Source: Pseudomonas marincola (GTDB lineage: Bacteria > Pseudomonadota > Gammaproteobacteria > Pseudomonadales > Pseudomonadaceae). Taken from it: a DNA stretch of 64,000 bases. Shown in pieces: positions 55,734 to 64,000 of this stretch (within the stretch, counting starts at the first letter, position 1; each line of letters starts with the position of its first letter). Below the pieces are notes generated by a model. It saw only the letters and a list, made by a program, of their open reading frames with translations. It was not told the DNA's origin and made no database searches. The DNA lies in NCBI RefSeq assembly GCF_900116605.1, contig NZ_FPBC01000001.1, positions 248,001-312,000 of the forward strand, in the 5' to 3' direction. The position numbers and the translations under genes were made by a program.

Positions 55734-56354
55734 TCAGCACGCTCTTACTGCTGCAACAAACGCACGTACCTTAGCAGCATCCTTGATCCCTTTGCTTGCT
55801 TCCACTCCACCACTGACATCAACAGCATACGGCTGAACCTGCGCAATCGCGCTGGCAATATTCTCGGGCGTGAGACCGCCAGCAAGAATTATCGGCGTAT
55901 CAAGCCCCTTAGGAACCAATGACCAGTCAAATGCCTCGCCAGTTCCCCCGGGGATTCCCGGCACGAACGTATCGAGCAAAATGCCACTGGCCGCCGGATA
56001 CTCGCCAATCATGGCCGCCACATCATCATCGCTCTTGATCCGCAACGCCTTGATAAAGGGCCGGTTGTAACCGGCGCAATCCGCCGCGGTCTCATCACCA
56101 TGAAATTGCAGCAAGTCCAACGGCACCTGCGCCAGCAACGCGTTCAACTGCTCACGCGGCATATTCACAAACAAACCGACAGTGGTCACGAATGGCGGCA
56201 GCGCAGCGAGAATAGCCTGCGCCTGAGCAATATTCACGGCACGCGGGCTTTTCGGATAAAACACCAGGCCAATTGCATCCGCACCGGCGGCAATCGCAGC
56301 CAGTGCATCTTCTATGCGGGTAATGCCACAGATCTTGCTGCGAACAACTGACAA
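55734..56354 (-). CDS. trpF: Phosphoribosylanthranilate isomerase
   Basis: A 206-residue TIM-barrel enzyme of tryptophan synthesis. The catalytic cysteine lies in [12 protein letters not shown] (about C9), and the Asp in [13 protein letters not shown] near the end is present, with LQFHGDE and [11 protein letters not shown] between. The start is TTG at 56352-56354, justified by AAGGA eight bases upstream; there is no ATG before the catalytic cysteine. It lies between truA and accD, with 57 and 226 bases of spacer, an order common in pseudomonads. Confidence 0.95.
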   Translation of the reverse strand: MSVVRSKICGITRIEDALAAIAAGADAIGLVFYPKSPRAVNIAQAQAILAALPPFVTTVGLFVNMPREQLNALLAQVPLDLLQFHGDETAADCAGYNRPFIKALRIKSDDDVAAMIGEYPAASGILLDTFVPGIPGGTGEAFDWSLVPKGLDTPIILAGGLTPENIASAIAQVQPYAVDVSGGVEASKGIKDAAKVRAFVAAVRAC

Positions 56355-56410
56355 CGGTGAGTTCCTTGAGCAGATAAAACGCTATACGACCGATGGTAGC
56401 AAAAGGCCTT

Positions 56411-57277
56411 TCAGCCGTCAGTCCTCACGTCGGGCAAGCCGGATAGAAAGTGTGGCCCCAAGTAACGGGACGGCAACTCGAACGTGTCCGGATAATCGAC
56501 CTGCACCAAATACAGCCCGTAAGGGTGCGCGGTCACACCACCGGTACGGCGTACGCGGCTTTCAATCACCTCGGCGGCCCACTCGACAGGTCGCTCACCC
56601 GCACCAATGGTCATCAGCACACCGGCGATGTTGCGCACCATGTGATGCAAAAAGGCATTGGCGCGAATATCCAGCACGATGAACCGGCCAGTTTGCAGCA
56701 GCTCAAGGTGGTGAACGGTCTTGATCGGCGACTTGGCCTGACACTGACGCGCGCGGAAAGCACTGAAGTCGTGTGTTCCCAGAAATGCTTTGGCCGCTTC
56801 GCGCATGCGCTCGATATCCAGCGGACGATGGTTCCAGGTGACAGCTTCGGCCATGTGCGCCGGTCGAATCTGGTCGTTATAGATGACATAACGGTAGCGC
56901 CGCGCCTGGGCACAGAAACGCGCATCGAATTCGCGCGGCATGATCTTGGCCCAGCAAATGCTGATGTCATGCGGCAAATTCATGTTGCCGCCCATCATCC
57001 AGGCGTGTGTCGAGCGTTCGACGTGCGTATCGAAATGCACCACCTGCCCACTCGCGTGAACCGCAGCATCGGTACGCCCGGCGCAACTCAGCGCAATTGG
57101 CGCACCACCGGCGACTTTGCTCAAGGCCTGTTCAAGCTTGCCTTGAACGGTAGGCACGCCATCTTTTTGCCGCTGAAAACCACGATAACGTGAACCGTTG
57201 TATTCAACGCCGAGGGCGACCCTGAAAAGATCAACGGCGGCCGAGTTGGCCGCCGTTTCTGGAAAAGCTTCGGACAT
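56411..57277 (-). CDS. truA: tRNA pseudouridine38-40 synthase
   Basis: A 288-residue enzyme isomerising uridines 38-40 in tRNA anticodon stems. The catalytic Asp lies in SCAGRTDAAVHASGQ (about D68), with ALGVEYNGSRYRGFQ at the N-terminus and FLHHMVRNIAGVL near residue 215. The length is normal, with about ten extra N-terminal residues. Its ATG is three bases beyond the fimV stop, so truA is probably translated by re-initiation after fimV; no ribosome site of its own is clear. Confidence 0.96.
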   Translation of the reverse strand: MSEAFPETAANSAAVDLFRVALGVEYNGSRYRGFQRQKDGVPTVQGKLEQALSKVAGGAPIALSCAGRTDAAVHASGQVVHFDTHVERSTHAWMMGGNMNLPHDISICWAKIMPREFDARFCAQARRYRYVIYNDQIRPAHMAEAVTWNHRPLDIERMREAAKAFLGTHDFSAFRARQCQAKSPIKTVHHLELLQTGRFIVLDIRANAFLHHMVRNIAGVLMTIGAGERPVEWAAEVIESRVRRTGGVTAHPYGLYLVQVDYPDTFELPSRYLGPHFLSGLPDVRTDG

Positions 57278-57280
57278 GTA

Positions 57281-60200
57281 TCAAACCAATTTAGCGATCA
57301 GCTCTTTAGCTTCTTGCTGCTGACCATCGTTACCTTCGGCGATGACTTCATCGAGAATGTCTTTAGCACCCTCGGCATCACCCATATCGATATAGGCTCG
57401 CGCCAGATCTAATTTGGTCGCAGTTTCATCTGTACCGGACAGGAAGTCAAAGTCGTCTTCACCGTCGAAGTCCTCTGCCGCCAACGACTCGGCTGTGACT
57501 TCAGGCACATCGGGCAGGTCAATCTCTTCCGGCTGGTTCTCTGCCAGGCTGTCGGAAAGCTGCTCCAACTCACCGCTGACATCTTCAAGCTTGACCTCAA
57601 AAGACTCCGCCGCTGCTTCAGGCTTGTCTTCTGCGCTGATCGTCTCATCCAGCGACAGGTCGAAATCAGCAGGCAAATCGAGGGTATCGAATTCAGCCGT
57701 CTCTTCTGCCTTTGGGGTGATCGCGGTGGTGTCTTCGCTCAGCTCATCCTCGAAGTCGAGCAGGAACTCATCCTCTGCAACTGGCATGGCAGCAGGTGTT
57801 TGTGGCTCATCTGCAGCGAAATCGAAGTTGAAATCATCGAGTTCGTCCGTCAGCGTAACCGGCTCTTCAGACAACTGTTCATCAAGCTGCAGATCCTCGA
57901 ACCCGGCGAGATCACTGTCTGCATGAGTTTCAGCGGTCGACTCAACTGTCGGCTGCGCTGGCGCAGGTGTCGGGGCATCAAGGTCTTCAAGATCATCCAG
58001 ATCGAAGTCGAAAGCATCGTCTTCAACCGGCGCTGCGCTCTCAACCGGAGCCGCCTGAGGAGCTTGCGGCTCATCATCAATGCTCAAGTCGTCCAGATTG
58101 AAGTTTTCAGCATCATCCAGCGCTGCGCTGTCGGCTGCCATCAACATGGCAGCACCGCCAGCAACAACCATAGCCGGATAACGCGCCTTGAGTTGATCGA
58201 TTTCAGCAGCCGAACCGCCGAAATCAAGCAGCTCGCTTTCCTGACGGACAAACCCTTCGCGGTCGCCCATCTCGGCATAGACTTCCATCAGTTTGAGGCG
58301 CAAGTCGGCCCGCTGAGGCTCATCATTGATGGCGTTAACCAACAGTTCGGCAGCCTGATTGAAGCGACCGTAAGCGATATAAATGTCCGCCTCGCTCAAT
58401 ACATCGGCGGTTTTAGCAGTGACGGGTTCCTCGCCTGCCTCGTGCGCGATCACAGCCGCATCGGCGTCCTGCTCATCAAGGCTGCCAGCCGGCAACTCGA
58501 CATCATTTTCAAAGTTGTAATCGCCAGCCAGCTCTTCCTGCGCAGCAGCTTCTTTAGCCGCATTGCGCCGTGATACCGCCATCAGTGCCAACAGCAGTAG
58601 CAGCAGCGCACCACCCGCAGTTGCACCCAGCAACATTGGATTAGCCATCAAGCTGTCCAGCGCACTCTCTTCTGCTGGCGCATCTGCCGGTGTTGGCGCA
58701 GGCGTAGGCTCAGCGGTTGCCGGAGCAGGTGCCGGCGCTGCAGCGGAATCCGCAACGACTGGCTGAGCTTGGTCCGACTCAGGCTCTTCGCTGTAGTTGT
58801 AATCGGTTTCAGCCGGAGCCTGCGCGGCCTCAGCTTGAGGAGATGCAGGGTCGGCTGCCACAGGATCGGCTGCCGCAGGACCGGCTGCCACAGGATCGGC
58901 TGCCGTAGCGTTGGCGGCAGTTGTGTCGGCGGCTGCATCAGCATCGGCAGATTCAGCACCGGCTGGAGCAGCATCCGCTGCCGCAGGTTCGCCTGCCGCA
59001 GGATCGCCTGCCGCAGCATCGGCTGCCACATCACCGGCTGGGGAACTTCCCGAAGCATCAGTGCCAGATTCATTCGATGGAGACGCGCCAGCTGCAGCGT
59101 TATCGGCTGCGGCGCCTGCAGCGGCGCCAGCTACACCAGCGGCAGCGGCGGCAGTACCGTCTTCACCCAATTCAGCCTGAAGCTTGGCCAACTGGCTGTC
59201 TTTGAGCTGGATCAGGCGTTGCAGTTTATCAAGCTGGCTTTGCAGATCGCCCATGCGGCTCTGTAGCTCTTCGTTTTCGCGACGAGTCGAGTCGAGGCTC
59301 TCTTCGGTCACCGCCAGTTTGTTGCTAAGTACTTTGGTGTCGGCCTTACCGGTGTCAGCACCGGCAGTCGCCTTGCCGGTTTCAGCTGAAACCAGTTTGA
59401 GGTTGTCATCTTCTTTGATTTCAGCAGGTGCCGCGCCCGCAGCGTTGCGTTTGGTGGCATCCAGCTGGCGCGGATCAGCCGCGGCGGTAGTACCCGCGCG
59501 CCAGGCGGTGTTCTGCTGGCGAACTTCGGCGATTGCCTGCGGCTGAGTACGGCTGTTGATCTGCTGATCGTCCGGCAGGCGCAAGACCTGACCACGTTTC
59601 AGGCGGTTGATGTTGCCATCAATGAAAGCGTCCGGATTGAGGTCCTGAATCGCCAGCATTTTCTGATGAGCACTGCCATTGCCCGGCGTGCGCTCAGCAA
59701 TCTGCCACAGCGTATCGGCACTGGTGGTCTTGTAAACGCCCGCTGTTTCAGCGCTGACTTTTGGCGTCTGGGTCGGTTCAGCTGCTGGCCCGCGGTAAGC
59801 CGAGGACTCGCGAGCAGGCGTCGGCGCTACCGGAGTCGGCGCAGACGCTGTCGGCATGGAGGCGTACGCTTTGGCTGTACGGGTTTCTGCAGGTTGCTGC
59901 AAACCGGTTACCGGTGCGCGTGGCGCTGCGGCGGCAGCGGCTTGCGGCGAGTACAGCGGCGGGTCGAGCAACAGGGTGTATTCACGCAGCGCACGACCAT
60001 TCGGCCACAGCACTTCAACCAGGAAATTCAGATACGGTTCGCGCACCGGCTGGCTCGACGTCACCCGGATGATGCTCTTGCCGTTAGGCTTGATTACCGG
60101 GGTGAACTTGAGATCAGTGAGGAAGTAAGCACGTTCCACACCCGCCTTGGTAAACGCATCCGGAGAGGCGAGCTTGGGCAGCACTTCTTGATTACCCAGG

Positions 60201-60352
60201 TCGCGTGCCTCCAGCAATTCGATGTCAGCGACCAGTGGCTGGTTAAGCGCTGAGCGCAACGTCACCTCGCCCAAGCCCAGCGCCTGCGCCATACCGGAGG
60301 AGAGTGCCGAGGCCGCCGCAATCGCCAGCACCAGTTTGCGAACCCGAATCAT
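57281..60352 (-). CDS. fimV: FimV polar hub / pilus assembly protein
   Basis: A 1023-residue inner-membrane protein. Order: signal peptide (MIRVRKLVLAIAAASALSSG), the FimV N-terminal domain (LGEVTLRSALNQPLVADIEL), a LysM peptidoglycan-binding domain (about 204-260), a coiled coil (about 341-396), an Ala/Pro-rich stretch with two arrays of pentapeptide repeats (about 440-500), one membrane helix (about 570-592) and an acidic cytoplasmic tail with TPR elements and the C-terminal LDLARAYIDMGDAEGAKDIL motif. FimV organises poles, type IV pili and cAMP signalling. AAGGAT precedes the ATG, deciding it over one 12 codons upstream. Somewhat longer than P. aeruginosa FimV. Confidence 0.95.
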   Translation of the reverse strand: MIRVRKLVLAIAAASALSSGMAQALGLGEVTLRSALNQPLVADIELLEARDLGNQEVLPKLASPDAFTKAGVERAYFLTDLKFTPVIKPNGKSIIRVTSSQPVREPYLNFLVEVLWPNGRALREYTLLLDPPLYSPQAAAAAAPRAPVTGLQQPAETRTAKAYASMPTASAPTPVAPTPARESSAYRGPAAEPTQTPKVSAETAGVYKTTSADTLWQIAERTPGNGSAHQKMLAIQDLNPDAFIDGNINRLKRGQVLRLPDDQQINSRTQPQAIAEVRQQNTAWRAGTTAAADPRQLDATKRNAAGAAPAEIKEDDNLKLVSAETGKATAGADTGKADTKVLSNKLAVTEESLDSTRRENEELQSRMGDLQSQLDKLQRLIQLKDSQLAKLQAELGEDGTAAAAAGVAGAAAGAAADNAAAGASPSNESGTDASGSSPAGDVAADAAAGDPAAGEPAAADAAPAGAESADADAAADTTAANATAADPVAAGPAAADPVAADPASPQAEAAQAPAETDYNYSEEPESDQAQPVVADSAAAPAPAPATAEPTPAPTPADAPAEESALDSLMANPMLLGATAGGALLLLLLALMAVSRRNAAKEAAAQEELAGDYNFENDVELPAGSLDEQDADAAVIAHEAGEEPVTAKTADVLSEADIYIAYGRFNQAAELLVNAINDEPQRADLRLKLMEVYAEMGDREGFVRQESELLDFGGSAAEIDQLKARYPAMVVAGGAAMLMAADSAALDDAENFNLDDLSIDDEPQAPQAAPVESAAPVEDDAFDFDLDDLEDLDAPTPAPAQPTVESTAETHADSDLAGFEDLQLDEQLSEEPVTLTDELDDFNFDFAADEPQTPAAMPVAEDEFLLDFEDELSEDTTAITPKAEETAEFDTLDLPADFDLSLDETISAEDKPEAAAESFEVKLEDVSGELEQLSDSLAENQPEEIDLPDVPEVTAESLAAEDFDGEDDFDFLSGTDETATKLDLARAYIDMGDAEGAKDILDEVIAEGNDGQQQEAKELIAKLV
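58848..59030. repeat. Two arrays of 15-bp repeats inside fimV
   Basis: Four head-to-tail 15-bp units at 58848-58907 (consensus GGATCGGCTGCCACA) and four related units at 58971-59030 (GGATCGCCTGCCGCA). On the coding strand they give Ala-rich pentapeptides of the type V-A-A-D-P. Units differ by one to three bases, so the arrays are old enough to have diverged but could still vary in copy number. Confidence 0.85.
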
Positions 60353-60441
60353 ATCGTTATCCTTAGTTTTATCTTTTTTTCCCGGCAAGCGAGAGGATCT
60401 TGATAACTATCGAGGGCACATAGCTGATGTCAGCTGAGCAC

Positions 60442-60470
60442 TCGATAATTAATTAAACCAGTGTTGCCAA
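60442..60470 (-). promoter_or_regulatory. Possible fimV promoter
   Basis: TTGGCA and TATCGA lie 17 bases apart on the minus strand, about 90 bases upstream of the fimV start. A palindromic AGCTGA-TG-TCAGCT (60422-60435) sits just downstream and could be an operator. The -10 match is poor. Confidence 0.35.
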
Positions 60471-60492
60471 GCTCGAAAGATTCTTCAAACTT

Positions 60493-61518
60493 CTAGGTAA
60501 GTATCTTTGACAGATGGTCTTTTATCAATAACTCAGCTAACTGCACTGCGTTGACAGCAGTACCTTTTCGTACATTATCAGACGTAATCCACAAATTGAC
60601 TTCCCTTTCATCTTCAATCCCGCCGCGCACTCGCCCGACATAGATCACATCTTGGCCCACCGCATCGCCAACTGCGGTCGGATAATCGCCTGGCTCTACG
60701 TATTCGATTGCCGGCGACGCATCCAGCGCCGCGCAAACTGCCGGTATATCTACAGCAGCTTCGGTTTGCAGCGATACGTTAAGACTGTCACCAAAGAATA
60801 CCGGCGCCTGAATACAGGTCACCGCGACCTTGAGCTGCGGGCGTGTCAGCAGTGTTTTCAATTCATTACCTATGCGCCGTTCCAACGCGCCATGCCCACT
60901 GTTGTCCGGCTCTTCAACTTGAGCGAGCAGGTTAAACGCGATTTGCCGGTCAAACAGACGCGGCTCCATTGCCCGCGCGTTGAGCAACTCTGCGGTCTGG
61001 CGCGCCAGTTCAGTCACGCCTTGGCGATCGCGACTCGAGACGGCCAAGCACGCCGTTACACTGGCGCGCGTCACTTCAACCTGCCCGGCAATGGCCGCCA
61101 GCACACAACTCAGCGCCACACTCACCGCTGCCGGGCTGCTCACCCAATAAGGTGCTTTGAGTAAAGCCACCACCTGCGGGTTAACGTCAGCTACCACAAT
61201 CGGCGCTTGCCCGGCCGGCAACCCTGCACTCAGGTCAATCACCGCACAACCACCACGGCGCACTGCCTCCAGGCACTCGCGGGTGACATCGGCTTCATCA
61301 ACAAAGAAGGCAATCTGCACGTTGGCGAAGTCGAATTCATCAGCAGCGCGCACCCGCAGGTTCTTGCCGCGGAACGTTACGCTGTGGCCAACAGCCTCAT
61401 CCACGCCCAGCAGATGCAAGGTCTTGAGCGGAAAATCACGCTCTTCGAGCACTTGCACCAACGCCTCACCGATAGCGCCGGTGGCACCGATTACAGCTAC
61501 ATCTACAGTCGCACTCAT
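60493..61518 (-). CDS. Aspartate-semialdehyde dehydrogenase paralogue lacking the active cysteine (Usg-1-like)
   Basis: A 341-residue homologue of Asd with the N-terminal nucleotide fold VAVIGATGAIGEALVQVLEERDFPL. Where Asd has its catalytic cysteine (NCT/NCS), this protein reads YWVSSPAAVSVALS, so it cannot act as a thioester-forming dehydrogenase. Such proteins are recorded as USG-1 beside truA in other gammaproteobacteria; the function is unknown. It lies between asd and fimV on the same strand. The ribosome site is modest (AGAAGTGA). Confidence 0.88.
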   Translation of the reverse strand: MSATVDVAVIGATGAIGEALVQVLEERDFPLKTLHLLGVDEAVGHSVTFRGKNLRVRAADEFDFANVQIAFFVDEADVTRECLEAVRRGGCAVIDLSAGLPAGQAPIVVADVNPQVVALLKAPYWVSSPAAVSVALSCVLAAIAGQVEVTRASVTACLAVSSRDRQGVTELARQTAELLNARAMEPRLFDRQIAFNLLAQVEEPDNSGHGALERRIGNELKTLLTRPQLKVAVTCIQAPVFFGDSLNVSLQTEAAVDIPAVCAALDASPAIEYVEPGDYPTAVGDAVGQDVIYVGRVRGGIEDEREVNLWITSDNVRKGTAVNAVQLAELLIKDHLSKILT

Positions 61519-61575
61519 AACATCACTTCTAATCAGATCCGGACATGCACTCTATAGTGCACCTCTTAAACGCAA

Positions 61576-61619
61576 AAGAGCGATTGCCACGGGTCAATCA
61601 ACCCGTAGAAATCGCTCTT
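61576..61619 (-). terminator. Probable terminator of asd
   Basis: A 10-bp outer stem (AAGAGCGATT / AATCGCTCTT) encloses a 6-bp inner hairpin (ACGGGT / ACCCGT); four T residues follow on the minus strand. It lies 29 bases past the asd stop. Confidence 0.6.
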
Positions 61620-61647
61620 CGGCAAATGGCAGCCTGTAGCGGGCGAA

Positions 61648-62760
61648 TTAACGCTCCAGCAGGATACGCAGCATACGCCGCAATGGTTCGGCCGCGCCCC
61701 ACAGCAATTGGTCACCAACAGTGAACGCACCCAGGTACTGCGAACCCATATTGAGTTTGCGCAGACGACCGACAGGTACGTTCAGGGTGCCGGTTACCGA
61801 CGTCGGGCTGAGGTCAGCAATGCTGCTCTCGCGATGGTTTGGCACCAGCTTGACCCATGGGTTGTGCTGGCTGATCAAACCTTCGATGTCCGAGATTGGC
61901 ACATCCTTGTTCAGCTTGATGGTCAATGCCTGGCTGTGGCAACGCATGGCGCCGATGCGCACGCAGATGCCGTCGACTGGAATCGGGCTCTTGAAGCGAC
62001 CCAAAATCTTGTTGGTCTCAGCCTGCGCCTTCCACTCTTCACGGCTCTGGCCGTTTGGCAGCTCCTTGTCGATGTAAGGAATCAGGCTGCCCGCCAGAGG
62101 CACACCGAAGTTATCAGTCGGGAACGACTCGCCGCGCATGGCTTCAGCCACTTTACGATCGATGTCCAGAATCGCGCTGGCCGGATCAGCCAACTCATCG
62201 GCAACCGAGCTGTTAACCGCACCCATTTGCTTGATCAGTTCGCGCATGTTCTGCGCACCCGCGCCGCTGGCCGCCTGATAAGTCATGGCGCTCATCCACT
62301 CGACCAGACCCGCTTCAAACAGACCACCGAGGCCCATCAGCATCAGGCTCACGGTGCAGTTGCCGCCGATGTAGTTCTTGGTGCCAGCATCGAGTTGATG
62401 ATCGATCACTTTGCGGTTGACCGGATCGAGCACAATGACTGCGTCATCAGCCATACGCAGCGAAGATGCCGCGTCGATCCAGTAACCCTGCCAGCCCGCT
62501 TCACGCAGCTTCGGGAACACTTCATTGGTGTAGTCGCCGCCCTGACACGTCAGAATCACGTCCAGACTTTTCAGCTCATCAATGCTGTAGGCATCTTTGA
62601 GTGGCGCAATGTCTTTACCAATAGCCGGGCCCTGGCCACCAACATTGGAGGTGGTAAAGAACACGGGTTCGATCAGGTCGAAATCCTGCTCTTCCAACAT
62701 GCGCTGCATCAGCACGGAACCTACCATGCCACGCCAACCGATCAGTCCTACACGCTTCAT
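61648..62760 (-). CDS. asd: Aspartate-semialdehyde dehydrogenase
   Basis: A 370-residue enzyme making aspartate semialdehyde from aspartyl phosphate for Lys, Thr, Met and cell-wall diaminopimelate. [17 protein letters not shown] is the NADP-binding loop; the nucleophile lies in [15 protein letters not shown] (about C135), followed by YQAASGAGA and the later [13 protein letters not shown] with the conserved His. Length normal for the gammaproteobacterial type. AGGTG precedes the ATG. It lies 51 bases downstream of leuB, likely in the same transcription direction but possibly with its own promoter. Confidence 0.97.
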   Translation of the reverse strand: MKRVGLIGWRGMVGSVLMQRMLEEQDFDLIEPVFFTTSNVGGQGPAIGKDIAPLKDAYSIDELKSLDVILTCQGGDYTNEVFPKLREAGWQGYWIDAASSLRMADDAVIVLDPVNRKVIDHQLDAGTKNYIGGNCTVSLMLMGLGGLFEAGLVEWMSAMTYQAASGAGAQNMRELIKQMGAVNSSVADELADPASAILDIDRKVAEAMRGESFPTDNFGVPLAGSLIPYIDKELPNGQSREEWKAQAETNKILGRFKSPIPVDGICVRIGAMRCHSQALTIKLNKDVPISDIEGLISQHNPWVKLVPNHRESSIADLSPTSVTGTLNVPVGRLRKLNMGSQYLGAFTVGDQLLWGAAEPLRRMLRILLER

Positions 62761-62811
62761 AACAACTACACCTATGTGAACAGTGTGCCGGAGCTTCCGG
62801 CATCCAGAAAT

Positions 62812-63894
62812 TTATAAACTACGCAGGGCCTCGACGACCGCATCACCCATTGCCGCAGTGCCCACTTTTTGAGTGCCCGCAGAGTGGATGTCGCCAGTAC
62901 GCAGACCTTGATCAAGCACCTTGCTGACGGCTTGTTCAATAGCAGCTGCCGCTTCAAGCTGGTTGAAGCTGTAACGCAGCATCATCGAAACCGAAAGAAT
63001 GGTTGCCAGCGGGTTGGCAATGCCCTGGCCGGCGATATCCGGTGCAGAACCGTGACACGGCTCGTACATGCCCTTGTTGTTCGAATCAAGGGATGCCGAT
63101 GGCAGCATGCCAATAGAACCGGTGAGCATGGAAGCCTCATCCGACAAAATGTCACCGAACATATTGTCGGTCACCATCACGTCGAATTGCTTCGGTGCAC
63201 GCACCAGCTGCATCGCCGCGTTGTCGACATACATGTGCGACAGCTCGACATCCGCATAGTCCTTGGCAACCTCTTCAACCACTTCACGCCACAGCTGGCT
63301 GGACGCCAATACGTTGGCTTTGTCGACCGAGCAGAGACGCTTGCCGCGCACACGGGCCATGTCGAAACCGACGCGTGCGATACGGCGGATTTCACTCTCG
63401 CTGTAAGGCAGTGTGTCGTAGGCCTGACGCTCACCGTTTTCCAGCTCACGGGTGCCGCGTGGCGCACCAAAGTAGATGCCCCCGGTCAGCTCACGAACAA
63501 TCAGGATATCCAGCCCCGCCACCACTTCCGGCTTCAACGAGGAAGCATCAGCGAGCTGCGGATAAAGGATGGCCGGACGCAGGTTGGCGAACAAACCCAG
63601 CTGCGCACGAATTTTCAGCAGGCCGCGCTCAGGACGAATGTCGCGCTCGATCTTGTCCCACTTCGGACCACCAACAGCACCGAGCAGAATGGCATCGGCT
63701 GCTTGCGCACGCGCCAGCGTCTCGTCTGCCAGCGGCACGCCGTGCTTGTCGATAGCCGCGCCACCGATAACGTCATGGCTCAGCTCGAAATCGAGCTTGA
63801 ACTTGTCATTGGCCAATTCCAGCACCTTGACCGCCTCGGCCATGATTTCCGGGCCAATACCGTCACCGGGGAGAATCAGAATCTGCTTGCTCAT
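62812..63894 (-). CDS. leuB: 3-isopropylmalate dehydrogenase
   Basis: A 360-residue NAD-dependent enzyme oxidising and decarboxylating 3-isopropylmalate in leucine synthesis. Visible are [15 protein letters not shown], the family stretch [11 protein letters not shown], the metal/substrate residues in the SNM-type region ([15 protein letters not shown]) and [14 protein letters not shown]. The start [10 protein letters not shown] is favoured by GAGGAA seven bases upstream, not the ten-codon longer frame. In pseudomonads it follows leuC, leuD and a methyltransferase gene, in agreement with the fragment upstream. Confidence 0.97.
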   Translation of the reverse strand: MSKQILILPGDGIGPEIMAEAVKVLELANDKFKLDFELSHDVIGGAAIDKHGVPLADETLARAQAADAILLGAVGGPKWDKIERDIRPERGLLKIRAQLGLFANLRPAILYPQLADASSLKPEVVAGLDILIVRELTGGIYFGAPRGTRELENGERQAYDTLPYSESEIRRIARVGFDMARVRGKRLCSVDKANVLASSQLWREVVEEVAKDYADVELSHMYVDNAAMQLVRAPKQFDVMVTDNMFGDILSDEASMLTGSIGMLPSASLDSNNKGMYEPCHGSAPDIAGQGIANPLATILSVSMMLRYSFNQLEAAAAIEQAVSKVLDQGLRTGDIHSAGTQKVGTAAMGDAVVEALRSL

Positions 63895-63955
63895 GCTTTC
63901 CTCATGTTCTTCTGCGGCTGCCATTGGCGCGCCATCAATAATCGGGTGTAGCGCC

Positions 63956-64000
63956 TTAAGCTGTCACTAAAGCCACGCCGAGCCGGGTATTACACAGGCT
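63956..64000 (-). CDS. Possible C-terminal end of a gene upstream of leuB
   Basis: An open frame enters from the right edge and stops at TAA (63956-63958), giving 14 residues, [14 protein letters not shown]. This could be the end of the methyltransferase gene that usually precedes leuB in Pseudomonas, but 14 residues are too few to prove it. Confidence 0.35.
   Translation of the reverse strand, partial: SLCNTRLGVALVTA

Noticed and set aside
58848..59030. Possible CRISPR-like array
   Set aside because: The 15-bp units are head-to-tail without spacers and encode Ala-rich pentapeptides in the fimV frame.

Overview
The window is chromosomal DNA from a Pseudomonas or a very close relative (Gammaproteobacteria). 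The evidence is a long series of housekeeping genes whose products and order match, from memory, the P. aeruginosa PA3046-PA3118 stretch: yggL, dacB, rlmKL, rmf, pyrD, gdhB, the moxR/bat cluster, pepN, nadK, fadH1, metZ-purF-cvpA-folC-accD-trpF-truA-fimV-asd-leuB. GC content is moderately high, which produces many long antisense open frames that are not genes. No prophage, insertion sequence, plasmid gene or CRISPR array was seen.

Layout. 1-7.9 kb: end of an unidentified gene, the ribosome-associated YggL, PBP4 (dacB), the bifunctional 23S rRNA methyltransferase rlmKL, the hibernation factor rmf, pyrD and two conserved hypotheticals. 8.0-12.8 kb: a 1613-residue NAD-glutamate dehydrogenase. 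13.1-18.8 kb: a loosely packed accessory stretch with a cupin protein, a Na+/H+ antiporter, a diguanylate cyclase, a GFA-type zinc protein, a membrane-anchored endonuclease/exonuclease/phosphatase protein, two stretches of 350-500 bases with no gene, and the wreck of a LysR regulator. 18.8-25.7 kb: a tight six-gene operon, moxR - DUF58 - DUF4381 - VWA - VWA/TPR - BatD, beginning at a TTG codon. 25.9-30.0 kb: a DUF2780 exported protein, then an RND/MMPL transporter with a YCF48-type periplasmic partner. 30.5-44.9 kb: pepN, two small DUF proteins, the nadK-phosphoesterase-rhomboid operon, DUF1853, a lytic transglycosylase, a coiled-coil protein of unknown role coupled to a D-cysteine desulfhydrase-like enzyme, and fadH1. 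45-47.4 kb: a membrane-anchored nitrilase-fold protein with no cysteine at all, translationally coupled to an AraC regulator, then a 28-codon acidic microgene. 47.5-47.9 kb: three tRNA genes (Val, Asp, Asp) behind a clear sigma-70 promoter. 48.2-64 kb: SDR, metZ, purF, cvpA, a SPOR protein, folC, accD, trpF, truA, fimV, an inactive asd paralogue, asd and leuB, almost all on the minus strand.

The genes serve mainly central functions: amino-acid biosynthesis (metZ, trpF, asd, leuB), nucleotides (pyrD, purF), folate and fatty acids (folC, accD, fadH1), NADP supply (nadK), peptidoglycan turnover (dacB, lytic transglycosylase), ribosome maintenance (yggL, rlmKL, rmf, truA) and polar assembly (fimV). 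The points most worth a second look are the cysteine-free nitrilase homologue paired with a regulator, the uncharacterised coiled-coil/zinc-like protein, the 28-residue acidic microprotein, the degenerate MIDAS in the second VWA protein, and the absence of the xcp secretion genes from the tRNA/metZ junction where P. aeruginosa carries them. No clearly new multi-gene system was found.
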